Assembly (NCBI GenBank): GCA_036495485.1
Contig: DASXMU010000366.1
Coordinates: forward strand, 1-25,542
DNA: 25,542 nucleotides
Direction of reading: 5' to 3'
DNA from: PALSA-505 sp036495485
GTDB taxonomy: Bacteria > Actinomycetota > Actinomycetes > Streptosporangiales > Streptosporangiaceae
Below the pieces are notes generated by a model. It saw only the letters and a program-made list of their open reading frames with translations. It was not told the DNA's origin and did not search any database. Below, piece after piece: positions 1 through 7,019 of the stretch (within the stretch, counting starts at the first letter, position 1; each line of letters starts with the position of its first letter). A program made the position numbers and the translations under genes.

Positions 1-52
1 AAAATGAAAATTTGGGCCGATCTTCCGGAGCTGATCGCGGTGGCCAGCCGGA

Positions 53-1804
53 TCAGGCGATGCTGAGCACGGCGATGACGGCCAGCGTGCCGACGACGGC
101 GTAGGCGGCGTAGTCGTTGGGTGAGCCGGTGTGCAGGGCGCGCAGGCCGCGGACCGGGGCGGGCTCCCGGATTCTGAGGTAGGTCCAGGCCAGGGCGGCG
201 GCCACGGCGACGCTGGCGGAGACGGAGATCAGCTCGGCTGGGGATCCGTAGTCGAACGGGATGTGCGGCACCGGGAGCCGGGCCATCGTGGTGAGCACGC
301 CGCTGGCGTAGCGGGCCGGGTTCAGCAGGCCGGCGGCGGCCGGGGCTATCAGCCTGCCGAGCACGGCGGAGCCGCCGACACCGAACGCGACGCAGCACGC
401 GCCCAGGACGGACAGCCCGGTGATCATCCCGGGGCGCATCTCCTCCCGCCACTCGTAGTCCTCCTCGCGGCGGCGGAAGAAGGCCAGCCAGGCCGCCCGG
501 CCGAGCGCGGCCATCGTGATCACCTGGGCGACCAGCATGAGGACGTAGGGAACGGTCTCGTGCCGGGCGGTCAGCCCGGAGTGGATCAGGCTGAGCGAGA
601 CATAGCCGTTGAACGGCGGGATTCCGGCGATCGACACGACGCCGAGTACGAACGCGGCCGCGATGACCGGCATCCGGCGGGCGAGGCCGCCCAGCTGCGA
701 CAGGCTGGTCGCCCCGGTGCGGTGCACGATCGCCCCGGCGCACAGGAACAGCAACGACTTGAACAGGGCGTGGTTGATCATGTGGTACGCGGCGCCGGCG
801 ACCCCGGCGGCGTTCCCGGCGGCCAGCCCGATGATCATGATCCCGGTCTGCGAGACGGTGTCGTAGGCCAGCAGCCGTTTCAGGTCGTCCTGGGCCAGCG
901 CGAGCACCGCGCCGAGCAGCGCGGAGACGATCCCGATGACCATCAGCAGGCCGAGCACCGGGGTGCTGGACGAGCCGAAGATCTGGAACGCCAGCCTGGC
1001 GATCCCCACGATGCCGAGGTTGACCATGAGCCCGGAGAACAGCGCGGACACCGGGCCTGGCGCCGCGGTGTGCGCGTCGGCGAGCCAGCCGTGGAAGGGA
1101 ACCAGCCCGGCCTTGGTCGCGAATCCGGCCACCAGCAGGCCGAAGGCGATCTTGTCCGATGTGGCCAGGTGCCGGCTGAGCGCGGCGTGCAGCTGACCAT
1201 AGTTCAGCGCGCCGTGCTCCGCGTACAGCAGCCCGGCACCGATGAAGATGAGGAAGCTCGCGATGTTGGTCAGCACGAGGATCTTGAACGCCGCTTCCAG
1301 GGCTATCGGCCGCTCCAGGAAGAAGCCGGTCAGGCCGTAGCTGGCCAGCGCCGCCACCTCGAACCAGACGAACAGGTCGATCAGGTCGGCGGTCAGCGCG
1401 GCGCCGATCAGCGCGGCGAGCAGCAACTGGAACAGGCAGGCATAGCCGCCCAGCTCACGGTGGCCAAGCCCGCCGAGCTCGGACAGCGTATAGAGCAGCA
1501 GCACGGCGCCGACGACCGCAACGGCCAGGGAGAACAGGAGCCCGAACGGGTCGGCGGCGAACGCGATGCCCAGCGCATGCCCGTGCACCGGGGCCCAGTG
1601 CCCCATGTAGTGGGCGATCACCTGGCCGCCGAACACGGTGGGCGACTCGGCCACCAGGATGCCGGCGCTGCAGGCCAGCGTGAGGACCGAGACGACGACG
1701 GGCAGCCGGGCCGACAGCCTGGCCAGCAGCGGCGCGGCCACCGCCCCGCCGAGCGGGATGGCGACCGGCAGCGGCAGCAGGGACGCCAGCGCTGCCGCGC
1801 TCAC
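53..1804 (-). CDS. mnhD: Mrp/Mnh cation:proton antiporter subunit D (proton-conducting membrane subunit)
   Basis: Large polytopic membrane protein of 583 aa, homologous to NuoL/M/N. It would carry out Na+/H+ exchange in the cytoplasmic membrane as the main ion-translocating subunit of the Mrp complex. The family's key charged residues are visible: Glu149 in LFVWFEVAAL, Lys231 in GFATKAGLVPFHGW, Lys309 in DDLKRLLAY, and His345/Lys349 in INHALFKSLLF. The start is a GTG whose last bases overlap the mnhC stop (GTGA), and the protein then begins VSAAALASLLPLP. The frame stays open upstream to 2179, but that part is shadow of mnhC. It is longer than a usual MrpD (about 490-500 aa) because of a C-terminal extension with further hydrophobic segments. 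It is the last Mrp gene inside the window, and the DNA beyond its stop is cut off, so a later large subunit cannot be excluded. Confidence 0.93.
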   Translation of the reverse strand: MSAAALASLLPLPVAIPLGGAVAAPLLARLSARLPVVVSVLTLACSAGILVAESPTVFGGQVIAHYMGHWAPVHGHALGIAFAADPFGLLFSLAVAVVGAVLLLYTLSELGGLGHRELGGYACLFQLLLAALIGAALTADLIDLFVWFEVAALASYGLTGFFLERPIALEAAFKILVLTNIASFLIFIGAGLLYAEHGALNYGQLHAALSRHLATSDKIAFGLLVAGFATKAGLVPFHGWLADAHTAAPGPVSALFSGLMVNLGIVGIARLAFQIFGSSSTPVLGLLMVIGIVSALLGAVLALAQDDLKRLLAYDTVSQTGIMIIGLAAGNAAGVAGAAYHMINHALFKSLLFLCAGAIVHRTGATSLSQLGGLARRMPVIAAAFVLGVVSIAGIPPFNGYVSLSLIHSGLTARHETVPYVLMLVAQVITMAALGRAAWLAFFRRREEDYEWREEMRPGMITGLSVLGACCVAFGVGGSAVLGRLIAPAAAGLLNPARYASGVLTTMARLPVPHIPFDYGSPAELISVSASVAVAAALAWTYLRIREPAPVRGLRALHTGSPNDYAAYAVVGTLAVIAVLSIA

Positions 1805-2169
1805 CCGCGCAACTCCCGCACCCTGGCCGAGTCCAGCGTGTGGTAGTGCTGCGCGATGCGCACCACGACGCTGAGGAACACCGCGGTGACCGCGACGCCG
1901 ATCACCACCGCGGTCAGGCAGAAGTTCTGCAGCACGGGGTCGGCGACGTTGCCGTGCACGAGCTGCTGCGCGGTCCGGCCCGGCGGCGGCTCGATCAGCA
2001 CGGGCGCGGTGGAGCTGGCCCGGTAGGCGAGGGAGAGCATGAACAGGTAGGTAGAGGCCTCCATCAGCGACAGCCCCATCACCATCTTGATCAGGTTCCG
2101 CCTGGTCAGCACCGCGAACAGGCCGATGCAGAACAACGCCACCGCGGCCAGGTAGTTGACCACGATCAT
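1801..2169 (-). CDS. mnhC: Mrp/Mnh antiporter subunit C (NuoK-like)
   Basis: Small three-helix membrane subunit of 122 aa, homologous to NuoK. It contributes to the ion path of the Mrp complex. Three hydrophobic segments lie near residues 3-23, 27-50 and 84-107. The segment RRNLIKMVMGLSLMEAS carries the conserved NuoK/MnhC pattern. The loop between helices 2 and 3 (PPPGRTAQQLVHGNVADPV) matches the family 'ADPLPQALVLTAIVI' region, here ADPVLQNFCLTAVVI. The ATG overlaps the upstream subunit B stop by 4 bp (ATGA), and its own stop overlaps the mnhD GTG, which indicates translational coupling through the operon. Confidence 0.93.
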   Translation of the reverse strand: MIVVNYLAAVALFCIGLFAVLTRRNLIKMVMGLSLMEASTYLFMLSLAYRASSTAPVLIEPPPGRTAQQLVHGNVADPVLQNFCLTAVVIGVAVTAVFLSVVVRIAQHYHTLDSARVRELRG

Positions 2170-3137
2170 TGCCGGTCACCGCCCCAGTCGTGGCCCATGC
2201 CGAGCAGGGCGAACACGGCGATGGCCAGGCCCGTGCCCACCTCGATCAGCTCGCTGCCGGAGAAGAGCTGGGCGATCCCGCCGGACAGGATCGTCTGCGG
2301 GGTGGCCAGCGGCAGCCAGTTGGCGCTGAACGACCCCTTGAGCAGCAGGCCGAGAAGCTCGGTGAGGATGATCGCCGCCGCACCGGCCATCTCGATGCCC
2401 TCCAGCAGGCCGGGCCGGATGACCCTGGCGACCCGGCGACGGCCGAACCCGGCATAGGCCAGCAGCAGCACGCCGAGGAGCACCGCGCCGCCGGGAAATC
2501 CGCCGCCCGGTGAGAATCCTTCGGCAACCAGGTAGCAGCCGGCCACGGCGAGCACGGGCAGCGCGATCCGGATCGCGGTGCGGGCGACGACGGTCATCGC
2601 GTCGGCGGTCTCCGGAGCGGGGGTGCCCAGCGGCGTGGCATCGGGAGTGGCCGGCTCGCCTCGCTCACCCGGTCTGGTCTCTCCCTCTTCCCGGCGTTCG
2701 GCCGCCCTGGCTTCCAGCTCGCTGGTGCCGCCGGAGTCCGGGGGATCGGCCTGCTGCTGCTCGCGTTCACCGGCCAGCGATTCGCCGAAGTAGCCCCGCC
2801 TGCTCTCCCTGGACCGGGTGATCACCATGACGCTGACCACGGCGGCGAGCAGCAGGAACGTCTCCCCGAACGTGTCGAAGCCGCGAGTGCCGTAGACGAC
2901 CTCGTTGACCGGCTCGGTCAGGTGCCAGCGGGGCAGCGCGACCTGCATCGCGTAGCGGGCTACGGCAGGCAGCGCGGCGTGCTCGCGCGGGATGCCCACC
3001 ATCGCGGTGCCCAGCGCCGCCGCCATCCCGGCGACCAGGATCACTCCCAGCCACCTGCGGTGCGGCTGCTCTTGTTCAGCCGCCTCGGGCGGGGAGGCTT
3101 CGGTGGGCCCGGCCGGCTGGTCAGGCGCCGGGCTCAC
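2166..3137 (-). CDS. mnhB: Fused MbhE-like / MnhB antiporter subunit
   Basis: A 323-aa protein with two Mrp domains. Residues 28-108 carry two membrane segments and the motif TRGFDTFGET (84-93), which is the MbhE subunit or the extreme C-terminus of full-length MrpA. Residues 182-320 are subunit B, with four helices and the signature GFSPGGGFPGG (207-217). A hydrophilic Glu/Arg/Pro-rich linker of about 70 residues (110-179) joins them and is probably cytoplasmic. The GTG start lies 17 bp inside the preceding MbhD gene; the stop overlaps the mnhC ATG. An MbhE-B fusion is a plausible actinobacterial arrangement, but the linker length is notable. The domain calls rest on motif recognition. Confidence 0.88.
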   Translation of the reverse strand: MSPAPDQPAGPTEASPPEAAEQEQPHRRWLGVILVAGMAAALGTAMVGIPREHAALPAVARYAMQVALPRWHLTEPVNEVVYGTRGFDTFGETFLLLAAVVSVMVITRSRESRRGYFGESLAGEREQQQADPPDSGGTSELEARAAERREEGETRPGERGEPATPDATPLGTPAPETADAMTVVARTAIRIALPVLAVAGCYLVAEGFSPGGGFPGGAVLLGVLLLAYAGFGRRRVARVIRPGLLEGIEMAGAAAIILTELLGLLLKGSFSANWLPLATPQTILSGGIAQLFSGSELIEVGTGLAIAVFALLGMGHDWGGDRQ

Positions 3138-3420
3138 GGTCCCGGGCTTTGCTCTCGTCCAGGTCGGGTTCGTCCGGTACGTGCGCCCTGGCCTTGCCGA
3201 TGGCGACCAGGTAGAGCACGGGCAGCGCGATCGCCCCGACCACTATCTCGGCGTGCGCGACGTCGGGGGCGCCCAGCACCACGAACAGCACGGACAGCAT
3301 CGTGCCGGCCGCCGACAGCGCCATGACCGCGCCGTTCAGGTTGCGCAGCCGCACGACGAGCACCGCCGAGGTCAGGATGACCGCGAGGATCAGGTAGTCC
3401 AGCACCCAGAACGTGGTCAT
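3121..3420 (-). CDS. MbhD-like (DUF4040) antiporter subunit
   Basis: A 99-aa, three-helix membrane protein equivalent to MbhD of membrane-bound hydrogenases and to part of the C-terminal region of full-length MrpA. The stretch APDVAHAEIVVGAIALPVLY (51-70) is characteristic of the family ('apDva.tE..vG'). The charged C-terminal tail (DEPDLDESKARDREPGA) is cytoplasmic. The ATG overlaps the mnhG stop by 4 bp. A separate MbhD gene shows that MrpA is split here: its C-terminal MbhD/MbhE parts are encoded apart from any large antiporter domain. Confidence 0.88.
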   Translation of the reverse strand: MTTFWVLDYLILAVILTSAVLVVRLRNLNGAVMALSAAGTMLSVLFVVLGAPDVAHAEIVVGAIALPVLYLVAIGKARAHVPDEPDLDESKARDREPGA

Positions 3421-3812
3421 GACGCGTTCCCCCGTGGGTCGCCGTCTGGCTGGGCGGACTGGGGAGTGGGCCGGGCGGACTGGGCGGCCGGGCGCTGTTG
3501 TGGTTCGTCCCGGACGGCGCCCTTCCACATCGGCACCCGGGTCTTGTAGGCGGCGCGCGCCAGCGCATGGGACGCGGCCGGGTTGAGCACCAGCAGGAGC
3601 ACCGCGACCAGCAGCGCGCGGCTGCCGTACACGGTGACCGGTCCCTGCCCGACGGCCAGTGCGATCAGCACCGGCAGGGCGCCCATGGTGATCGTCTTGC
3701 TGGAGCACTGGATCCGGCTGTAGACGTCGGGCATCCGCAGGATCCCGACCACCCCGGACAGTGAGAACAGCAAGCCAGCCACCATCAGCACGATGACGAC
3801 GATCTCTCTCAC
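3417..3812 (-). CDS. mnhG: Mrp/Mnh antiporter subunit G
   Basis: A 131-aa membrane protein with three hydrophobic segments (about 3-22, 38-55 and 62-80). It contains the strongly conserved MnhG stretch GVVGILRMPDVYSRIQCSSK. The GTG at 3812 overlaps the mnhF TGA (GTGA) and gives the start VREIVVIVLMV. A longer reading to 3878 would sit in subunit F and is rejected. The C-terminal 35 residues are a Pro/Gln/Ala-rich hydrophilic tail (QQRPAAQSARPTPQSAQ), longer than in most MnhG proteins and of unknown use. Confidence 0.92.
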   Translation of the reverse strand: MREIVVIVLMVAGLLFSLSGVVGILRMPDVYSRIQCSSKTITMGALPVLIALAVGQGPVTVYGSRALLVAVLLLVLNPAASHALARAAYKTRVPMWKGAVRDEPQQRPAAQSARPTPQSAQPDGDPRGNAS

Positions 3813-4069
3813 AGCAGCTCCCGTTCCAGGTATCGCGACCACACGATCGCGCCCAGGTAACTGAACGAGGCCAGCCACAGGGCGATGTCGCTGTAGAAGG
3901 GCCGTCCGGCGAACGCGGCGAACAGCAGCACGGCGAGTGCGGCCTGGGCCGACATCGTGTTCAGCGCCACGATCCGGTCCGACACCGTCGGCCCGGCCGC
4001 CAGCCGGACGGCGAGCAGCAGGATGAGGGCCACCTCCGCGATCGCGCCCGCGACGTAGACGTCGTTCAC
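3809..4069 (-). CDS. mnhF: Mrp/Mnh antiporter subunit F
   Basis: An 86-aa, three-helix membrane subunit. The conserved MnhF core is present: VRLAAGPTVSDRIVALNTMS (21-40), followed by a helix, then FYSDIALWLASFSYLGAI. The GTG start (VNDVYVAG) overlaps the mnhE stop by 4 bp, and the stop overlaps the mnhG start by 4 bp. Its size matches the family (about 85-95 aa). In Mrp systems F is part of the E-F-G membrane cluster needed for antiporter activity. The longer open frame reaching 4441 is antisense or out-of-family sequence and was not used. Confidence 0.92.
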   Translation of the reverse strand: MNDVYVAGAIAEVALILLLAVRLAAGPTVSDRIVALNTMSAQAALAVLLFAAFAGRPFYSDIALWLASFSYLGAIVWSRYLERELL

Positions 4070-4629
4070 TGGGCCTGCCTTCCGCTGAACGGGGCGAGCC
4101 ATCGCTCCACCGGCCCGTTGATCTCTTCCCTGGCCATGTCTCCGCCGCCGTCCGGCACCTCGACCGCGTGATACTGAAGCTCCCGGCGGGAGCGGTCGAT
4201 GTCGGTGATCTGGTTGTCGACGATCAGCGAGGTGATCAGGCCGACGGCGGTCAGGTGGCCGGCCGACTCGTAGTGAGTGGGCACGATGACCATGCCACTG
4301 CGCAGCGGGCCATCGCGTTTGGTCAGCCGGGGATGCCAGATCAGCCGGGACAGCTTCAGGTTGGCCTGAACGATCCGGCCCACGGCCGCCGCCAGGAGGC
4401 TGATAGCGGCCGCGAGCCGCCGTGGCCGCAGCAGCAGCCACGGCCCCGCGACCCGGCCCAGCGGGGCGAGCGCGACCGCGACGGCAGCCGCGAACCCCAC
4501 CCCGAACAGCATCATCTCCACGGTGAGCGTCCAGGTCAGCAGCACCCAGACGGCAAACGCCCAGGTGAACAGCGCGATAACCCGGCTCAGCACGCGAATT
4601 CTGCTACCCGGCCCCCGATCGCCAAACAT
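4066..4629 (-). CDS. mnhE: Mrp/Mnh antiporter subunit E
   Basis: A 187-aa membrane protein with an N-terminal pair of hydrophobic segments (about 16-34 and 36-55) and a soluble C-terminal half. The MnhE features are IVPTHYESAGHLTAVGLITS and SLIVDNQITDIDRSRRELQYHAVEVPD (the family pattern 'tltPgT...d.....vH.l.v'). It is the first Mrp gene, 86 bp after the NDH-2 stop. No strong ribosome-binding site precedes ATG 4629. A GTG at 4593 (residue 13, VLSRVIALFTW) is an alternative start. The downstream overlap with mnhF is 4 bp. Confidence 0.9.
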   Translation of the reverse strand: MFGDRGPGSRIRVLSRVIALFTWAFAVWVLLTWTLTVEMMLFGVGFAAAVAVALAPLGRVAGPWLLLRPRRLAAAISLLAAAVGRIVQANLKLSRLIWHPRLTKRDGPLRSGMVIVPTHYESAGHLTAVGLITSLIVDNQITDIDRSRRELQYHAVEVPDGGGDMAREEINGPVERWLAPFSGRQAQ

Positions 4630-4715
4630 CGGCGGCGGCCCTGGAACCCCGGGTGGCGGAGCTGGCCGTCGCCGGCGGCTCCGCCCAGCCGGGCACGCCG
4701 CCGTCCGGCGTCCGG

Positions 4716-6047
4716 TTACTCCCCGTCCACCGGCGGGTCGTCGCCGACGATCATGCCGCCGCCGTGCCGCCAGGTCAGGTAGCGCCAGGACAGGTTGAGC
4801 AGGGTGGAGATGCGGTTGCGGTTGCCGAGCAGGTAGAAGATGTGCAGGGCCAGCCAGGCGAGCCAGGCCAGGGTGCCCCGGATCCGGATCCCCTGCGGCA
4901 GGTCGACTACGGCGCTGCGGCGCCCGATCGTGGCCATCAGGCCCTTGTCGTGGTAGCGGAACGGCGTAGTGGGCTGCCCGGCAGCCAGGTTCCTGATCTG
5001 CCTGGCCGCGTGCTTGCCCTCCTGGATGGCCGGCTGGGCGAGCTGCGGCGACGGGTCCACCTCGGCCACACCGATGTCGCCGATGGCGAAGATCCGGTCC
5101 TGGCCCTTCACCCGCAGGTCCGGGCCGACGACGATGCGCCCGTGCTTGCCCTGCGGCAGGCCCCAGTCGGCGGCCGACGGCGTGGCCGCCACCCCAGCAG
5201 CCCAGACGGTGATGTCGCTGCGCAGCTCCTCCCCGCTGTCCACGATCACCGAATGCGGGGTGACCTCGCGGATGGTGGTGTCGAGCTGGATGTCCACGCC
5301 GCGTTTGACCAGCTGCCGGCGGGCGTACTCACACAGCGGGGCGCTGAACGGCGCGATCAGCGCGGGGCCGAGTTCGACCAGGCGAACCTTTACCCTGGCT
5401 GGAGCTATCTCGGGGTAGGCGGCGGCGAGCGCGACGTTGCGCAGCTCGGCGAGGGTGCCGGCCACCTCGACGCCGGTGGCGCCGCCGCCGACGATCGTGA
5501 TCACCACGTCCTCGCCGGTTTCGGCGACGCTCAGCCGCTCCAGGCCGGCCATCAGGTGGTCGCGGAGCTTGATCGCGTCGCTGCGGGTATACAGGGCCAG
5601 GCTGTTCTTGGCCGCGCCCTCGATGCCGAAGTAGGACGCTGACACCCCGGTGGCGATGATCAGGTAGTCATAGCCGAGCTGGCTGCCGTCGGCCAGCGTC
5701 ACCCGGCGGGCCTGGGTATCCATGGTCTTCAGCTCACCCCGGCGGAACCGCACGCCGTACTTGCGGGTGAACCCCCGGGCCGGGTAGGCGACGTCGCCAG
5801 GGTTCAGGCCGGCCGTCGCGACCTGGTACAGCAACGGCTGGAAGGTGCTGTAGATGTTGTGGTCGACGAGCGTGACGCGCAGCCCGGCGTGGGCCAGGAC
5901 GCGCAGGCTGGACAGCCCGGCGAAGCCCGCTCCCACGACGACCACGCTCGCCGCACCGGGACTGGTCGCCGCACCTGAGCTGCTCGCCGCGCCGGGACTG
6001 ATCGCCGCACCGGGCGCTGGCTGTCCGCTGGTTCCCGCGCTGGCCAT
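4716..6047 (-). CDS. ndh: Type II NADH dehydrogenase (NADH:quinone oxidoreductase, NDH-2)
   Basis: A 443-aa flavoprotein that would oxidise NADH and reduce menaquinone at the inner membrane face without pumping protons. The FAD-binding Rossmann motif is GAGFAG (39-44), followed by FQPLLYQVATAGL (69-81). The NADH-binding motif is GGGATG (187-192). The second FAD contact is FAIGDIG (320-326), and AQPAIQEG (337-344) is the NDH-2 quinone-site signature. A C-terminal hydrophobic helix (392-408) is the membrane anchor. ATG 6047 has a perfect AGGAGG at 6052-6057. The first 33 residues are an Ala/Gly/Ser/Pro repeat absent from typical NDH-2. It sits 32 bp after the His-rich gene and 86 bp before mnhE, so co-transcription with the antiporter is likely. 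Confidence 0.94.
   Translation of the reverse strand: MASAGTSGQPAPGAAISPGAASSSGAATSPGAASVVVVGAGFAGLSSLRVLAHAGLRVTLVDHNIYSTFQPLLYQVATAGLNPGDVAYPARGFTRKYGVRFRRGELKTMDTQARRVTLADGSQLGYDYLIIATGVSASYFGIEGAAKNSLALYTRSDAIKLRDHLMAGLERLSVAETGEDVVITIVGGGATGVEVAGTLAELRNVALAAAYPEIAPARVKVRLVELGPALIAPFSAPLCEYARRQLVKRGVDIQLDTTIREVTPHSVIVDSGEELRSDITVWAAGVAATPSAADWGLPQGKHGRIVVGPDLRVKGQDRIFAIGDIGVAEVDPSPQLAQPAIQEGKHAARQIRNLAAGQPTTPFRYHDKGLMATIGRRSAVVDLPQGIRIRGTLAWLAWLALHIFYLLGNRNRISTLLNLSWRYLTWRHGGGMIVGDDPPVDGE
5949..6011. repeat. 36-bp imperfect tandem duplication inside the NDH-2 N-terminal coding region
   Basis: A 27-bp stretch at 5949-5975 recurs at 5985-6011 with two mismatches, a period of 36 bp or 12 codons. 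It encodes the six-residue pattern (S/T)-(P/S)-G-A-A-(S/T) repeated near the NDH-2 N-terminus. The frame is preserved, so it lengthens the tail and does not break the gene. Confidence 0.8.
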
Positions 6048-6079
6048 CTGACCTCCTGCCTCGGGTGCGACCTGCTCCC

Positions 6080-6466
6080 TCAGGTGCCGGTATACCCGGA
6101 GCGGGTGTCGACCTCCCCATCGGGCTTGCCGGGTACCGCGTTGGCGACGTACCTGACCCGGGTGTCCTCGCCATCCTCCTCGCCGGTGTCGGCGGCGGCG
6201 ATCTGGGTGGCCGGGGCGTCGGGCACGTCGCCCTGTGGGAGCGGTCCGCCCATCATGTCCCGCACGGCGTCTCCCGGAGCGGCGTGATGGTGCGGCCCGG
6301 CGGATGCGGTCTGGTCCTTGTCAGCGTGGTGGCTGCCGGCCACCGGCTCGTGCCGGCGCTGGTTCACCATCGGCCGGTGCCGGACCCCGGCCACCTCCTG
6401 CTCCTCGACCGTCTGCTGCTCCTGATCTTGCGCCTGGTCCTCGCTACGCTCGGTTTCGTCCCGCAT
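6080..6466 (-). CDS. Hypothetical His-rich, low-complexity hydrophilic protein
   Basis: A 128-aa protein that I do not recognise. It has no membrane segment or signal peptide. Composition is strongly acidic and Gln/Glu-rich at the N-terminus (DQAQDQEQQTVEEQEV), with a central His-rich part (GSHHADK, GPHHHAAPGD) and a Gly/Asp-rich C-terminus. It looks intrinsically disordered. The gene is supported by an excellent ribosome-binding site, AGGAGGTG at about 6472-6479, seven bases before ATG 6466, and by its place between whiB and ndh on the same strand. The His clusters could bind metal, but nothing proves this. Confidence 0.7.
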   Translation of the reverse strand: MRDETERSEDQAQDQEQQTVEEQEVAGVRHRPMVNQRRHEPVAGSHHADKDQTASAGPHHHAAPGDAVRDMMGGPLPQGDVPDAPATQIAAADTGEEDGEDTRVRYVANAVPGKPDGEVDTRSGYTGT

Positions 6467-6521
6467 TCGGGCACCTCCTATCGGTTGCCGGCAGTGGCCG
6501 GTTCCCCCGGCTCGGCTGGTT

Positions 6522-6538
6522 CCCCGGCATGGCCGGGG
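6522..6538 (-). terminator. Short GC hairpin after whiB
   Basis: A perfect 7-bp inverted repeat (CCCCGGC / GCCGGGG) with a 3-nt loop lies just downstream of the whiB stop. There is no T-tract. It could attenuate read-through from whiB into the His-rich gene or stabilise an mRNA end. Confidence 0.35.
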
Positions 6539-6542
6539 GCGG

Positions 6543-6839
6543 CTAGCGTCGCGTCGCGACGTAGCGGCGGTGCCGGGACTGCTTGCGGCGCAGCACCCGC
6601 CGCTCCCCCTCGCTCATCCCGCCCCAGACGCCGAAGTCCTGGCCGCTCTCCACGGCGAACTCCAGGCACTCACGCTGAACCGGGCATTGCGCGCAGATCG
6701 CTCTGGCTTTGGCGAGCTGGCTCGCGGCTGGCCCGGCGTGCGCGATGGGGAAGAACAGCTCGGGGTCGCTGCCACGGCAGGCTCCCCTAGCGGCCCAGCG
6801 GGTGGCCTTGGCGAAGCCGGTCGCCGTCATCGGGTACAT
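6543..6839 (-). CDS. WhiB-family iron-sulfur transcriptional regulator
   Basis: A 98-aa Wbl protein. The four cysteine ligands of the [4Fe-4S] cluster are Cys21, Cys49, Cys52 and Cys58 (C-x27-C-x2-C-x5-C; AICAQCPVQREC). The turn motif GVWGG is at 70-74. A basic C-terminus (RRVLRRKQSRHRRYVATRR) is the DNA-contacting tail. ATG 6839 is chosen because GAGG (6846-6849) lies at the right distance. A GTG at 6845 would place the ribosome site inside its own start. Wbl proteins bind region 4 of the principal sigma factor and respond to oxygen or nitric oxide. Lying upstream of NDH-2 it could link redox state to respiration, which is inference. The subclass cannot be fixed from the sequence alone. Confidence 0.93.
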   Translation of the reverse strand: MYPMTATGFAKATRWAARGACRGSDPELFFPIAHAGPAASQLAKARAICAQCPVQRECLEFAVESGQDFGVWGGMSEGERRVLRRKQSRHRRYVATRR

Positions 6840-6941
6840 CGTCACCTCGGGGTTCTGATTTTTAACTTCCGGACGGGCTCGGTTGGAATCCGCTGCCCAC
6901 GATGCGGCGAACTACTCATGCACGCGGTCAAAATCCCTGTG

Positions 6942-7010
6942 CCGGGATGAAACCCGGAAGCTTGGGTAACCCTCCAGGCTGAAGCTTGGGTAACCCTCCT
7001 GGCTGGAGGC
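6942..7010. repeat. Two 19-bp direct repeats plus hairpin in the whiB/DUF3040 divergent spacer
   Basis: GAAGCTTGGGTAACCCTCC occurs at 6957-6975 and exactly again at 6981-6999 (period 24). Each copy holds the near-palindrome GGGTAACCC. Just before them is a 5-bp inverted repeat, CCGGG-N6-CCCGG (6942-6957). Placement between divergent genes suggests a regulator-binding array. The regulator is unknown. Confidence 0.6.
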
Positions 7011-7019
7011 AGCAGGACG

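Noticed and set aside
1..52. Gene or terminator beyond mnhD
   Set aside because: Only 52 bp, with weak imperfect dyad symmetry and no T-tract in the right place; too little sequence to call.
131..1846. 571-codon open frame on the plus strand across mnhD/mnhC
   Set aside because: Gln/Gly/Arg-rich low-complexity translation with no domain; antisense shadow of well-supported membrane genes in GC-rich DNA.
4653..5642. 329-codon plus-strand frame opposite NDH-2
   Set aside because: NDH-2 motifs on the minus strand are complete; the plus frame has no motif or ribosome site.
6065..6790. 241-codon plus-strand frame over the His-rich gene and whiB
   Set aside because: WhiB cysteines and good ribosome sites support the minus strand; the plus frame is a shadow.
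6932..6953. GTTT-N12-GGGATT on the minus strand upstream of whiB as a stress promoter
   Set aside because: The spacing is two or more bases shorter than the other elements and the -10 box differs; not counted.
6957..6999. CRISPR-like repeats
   Set aside because: Only two copies with a 5-bp spacer, no cas genes and no leader; better read as operator repeats.
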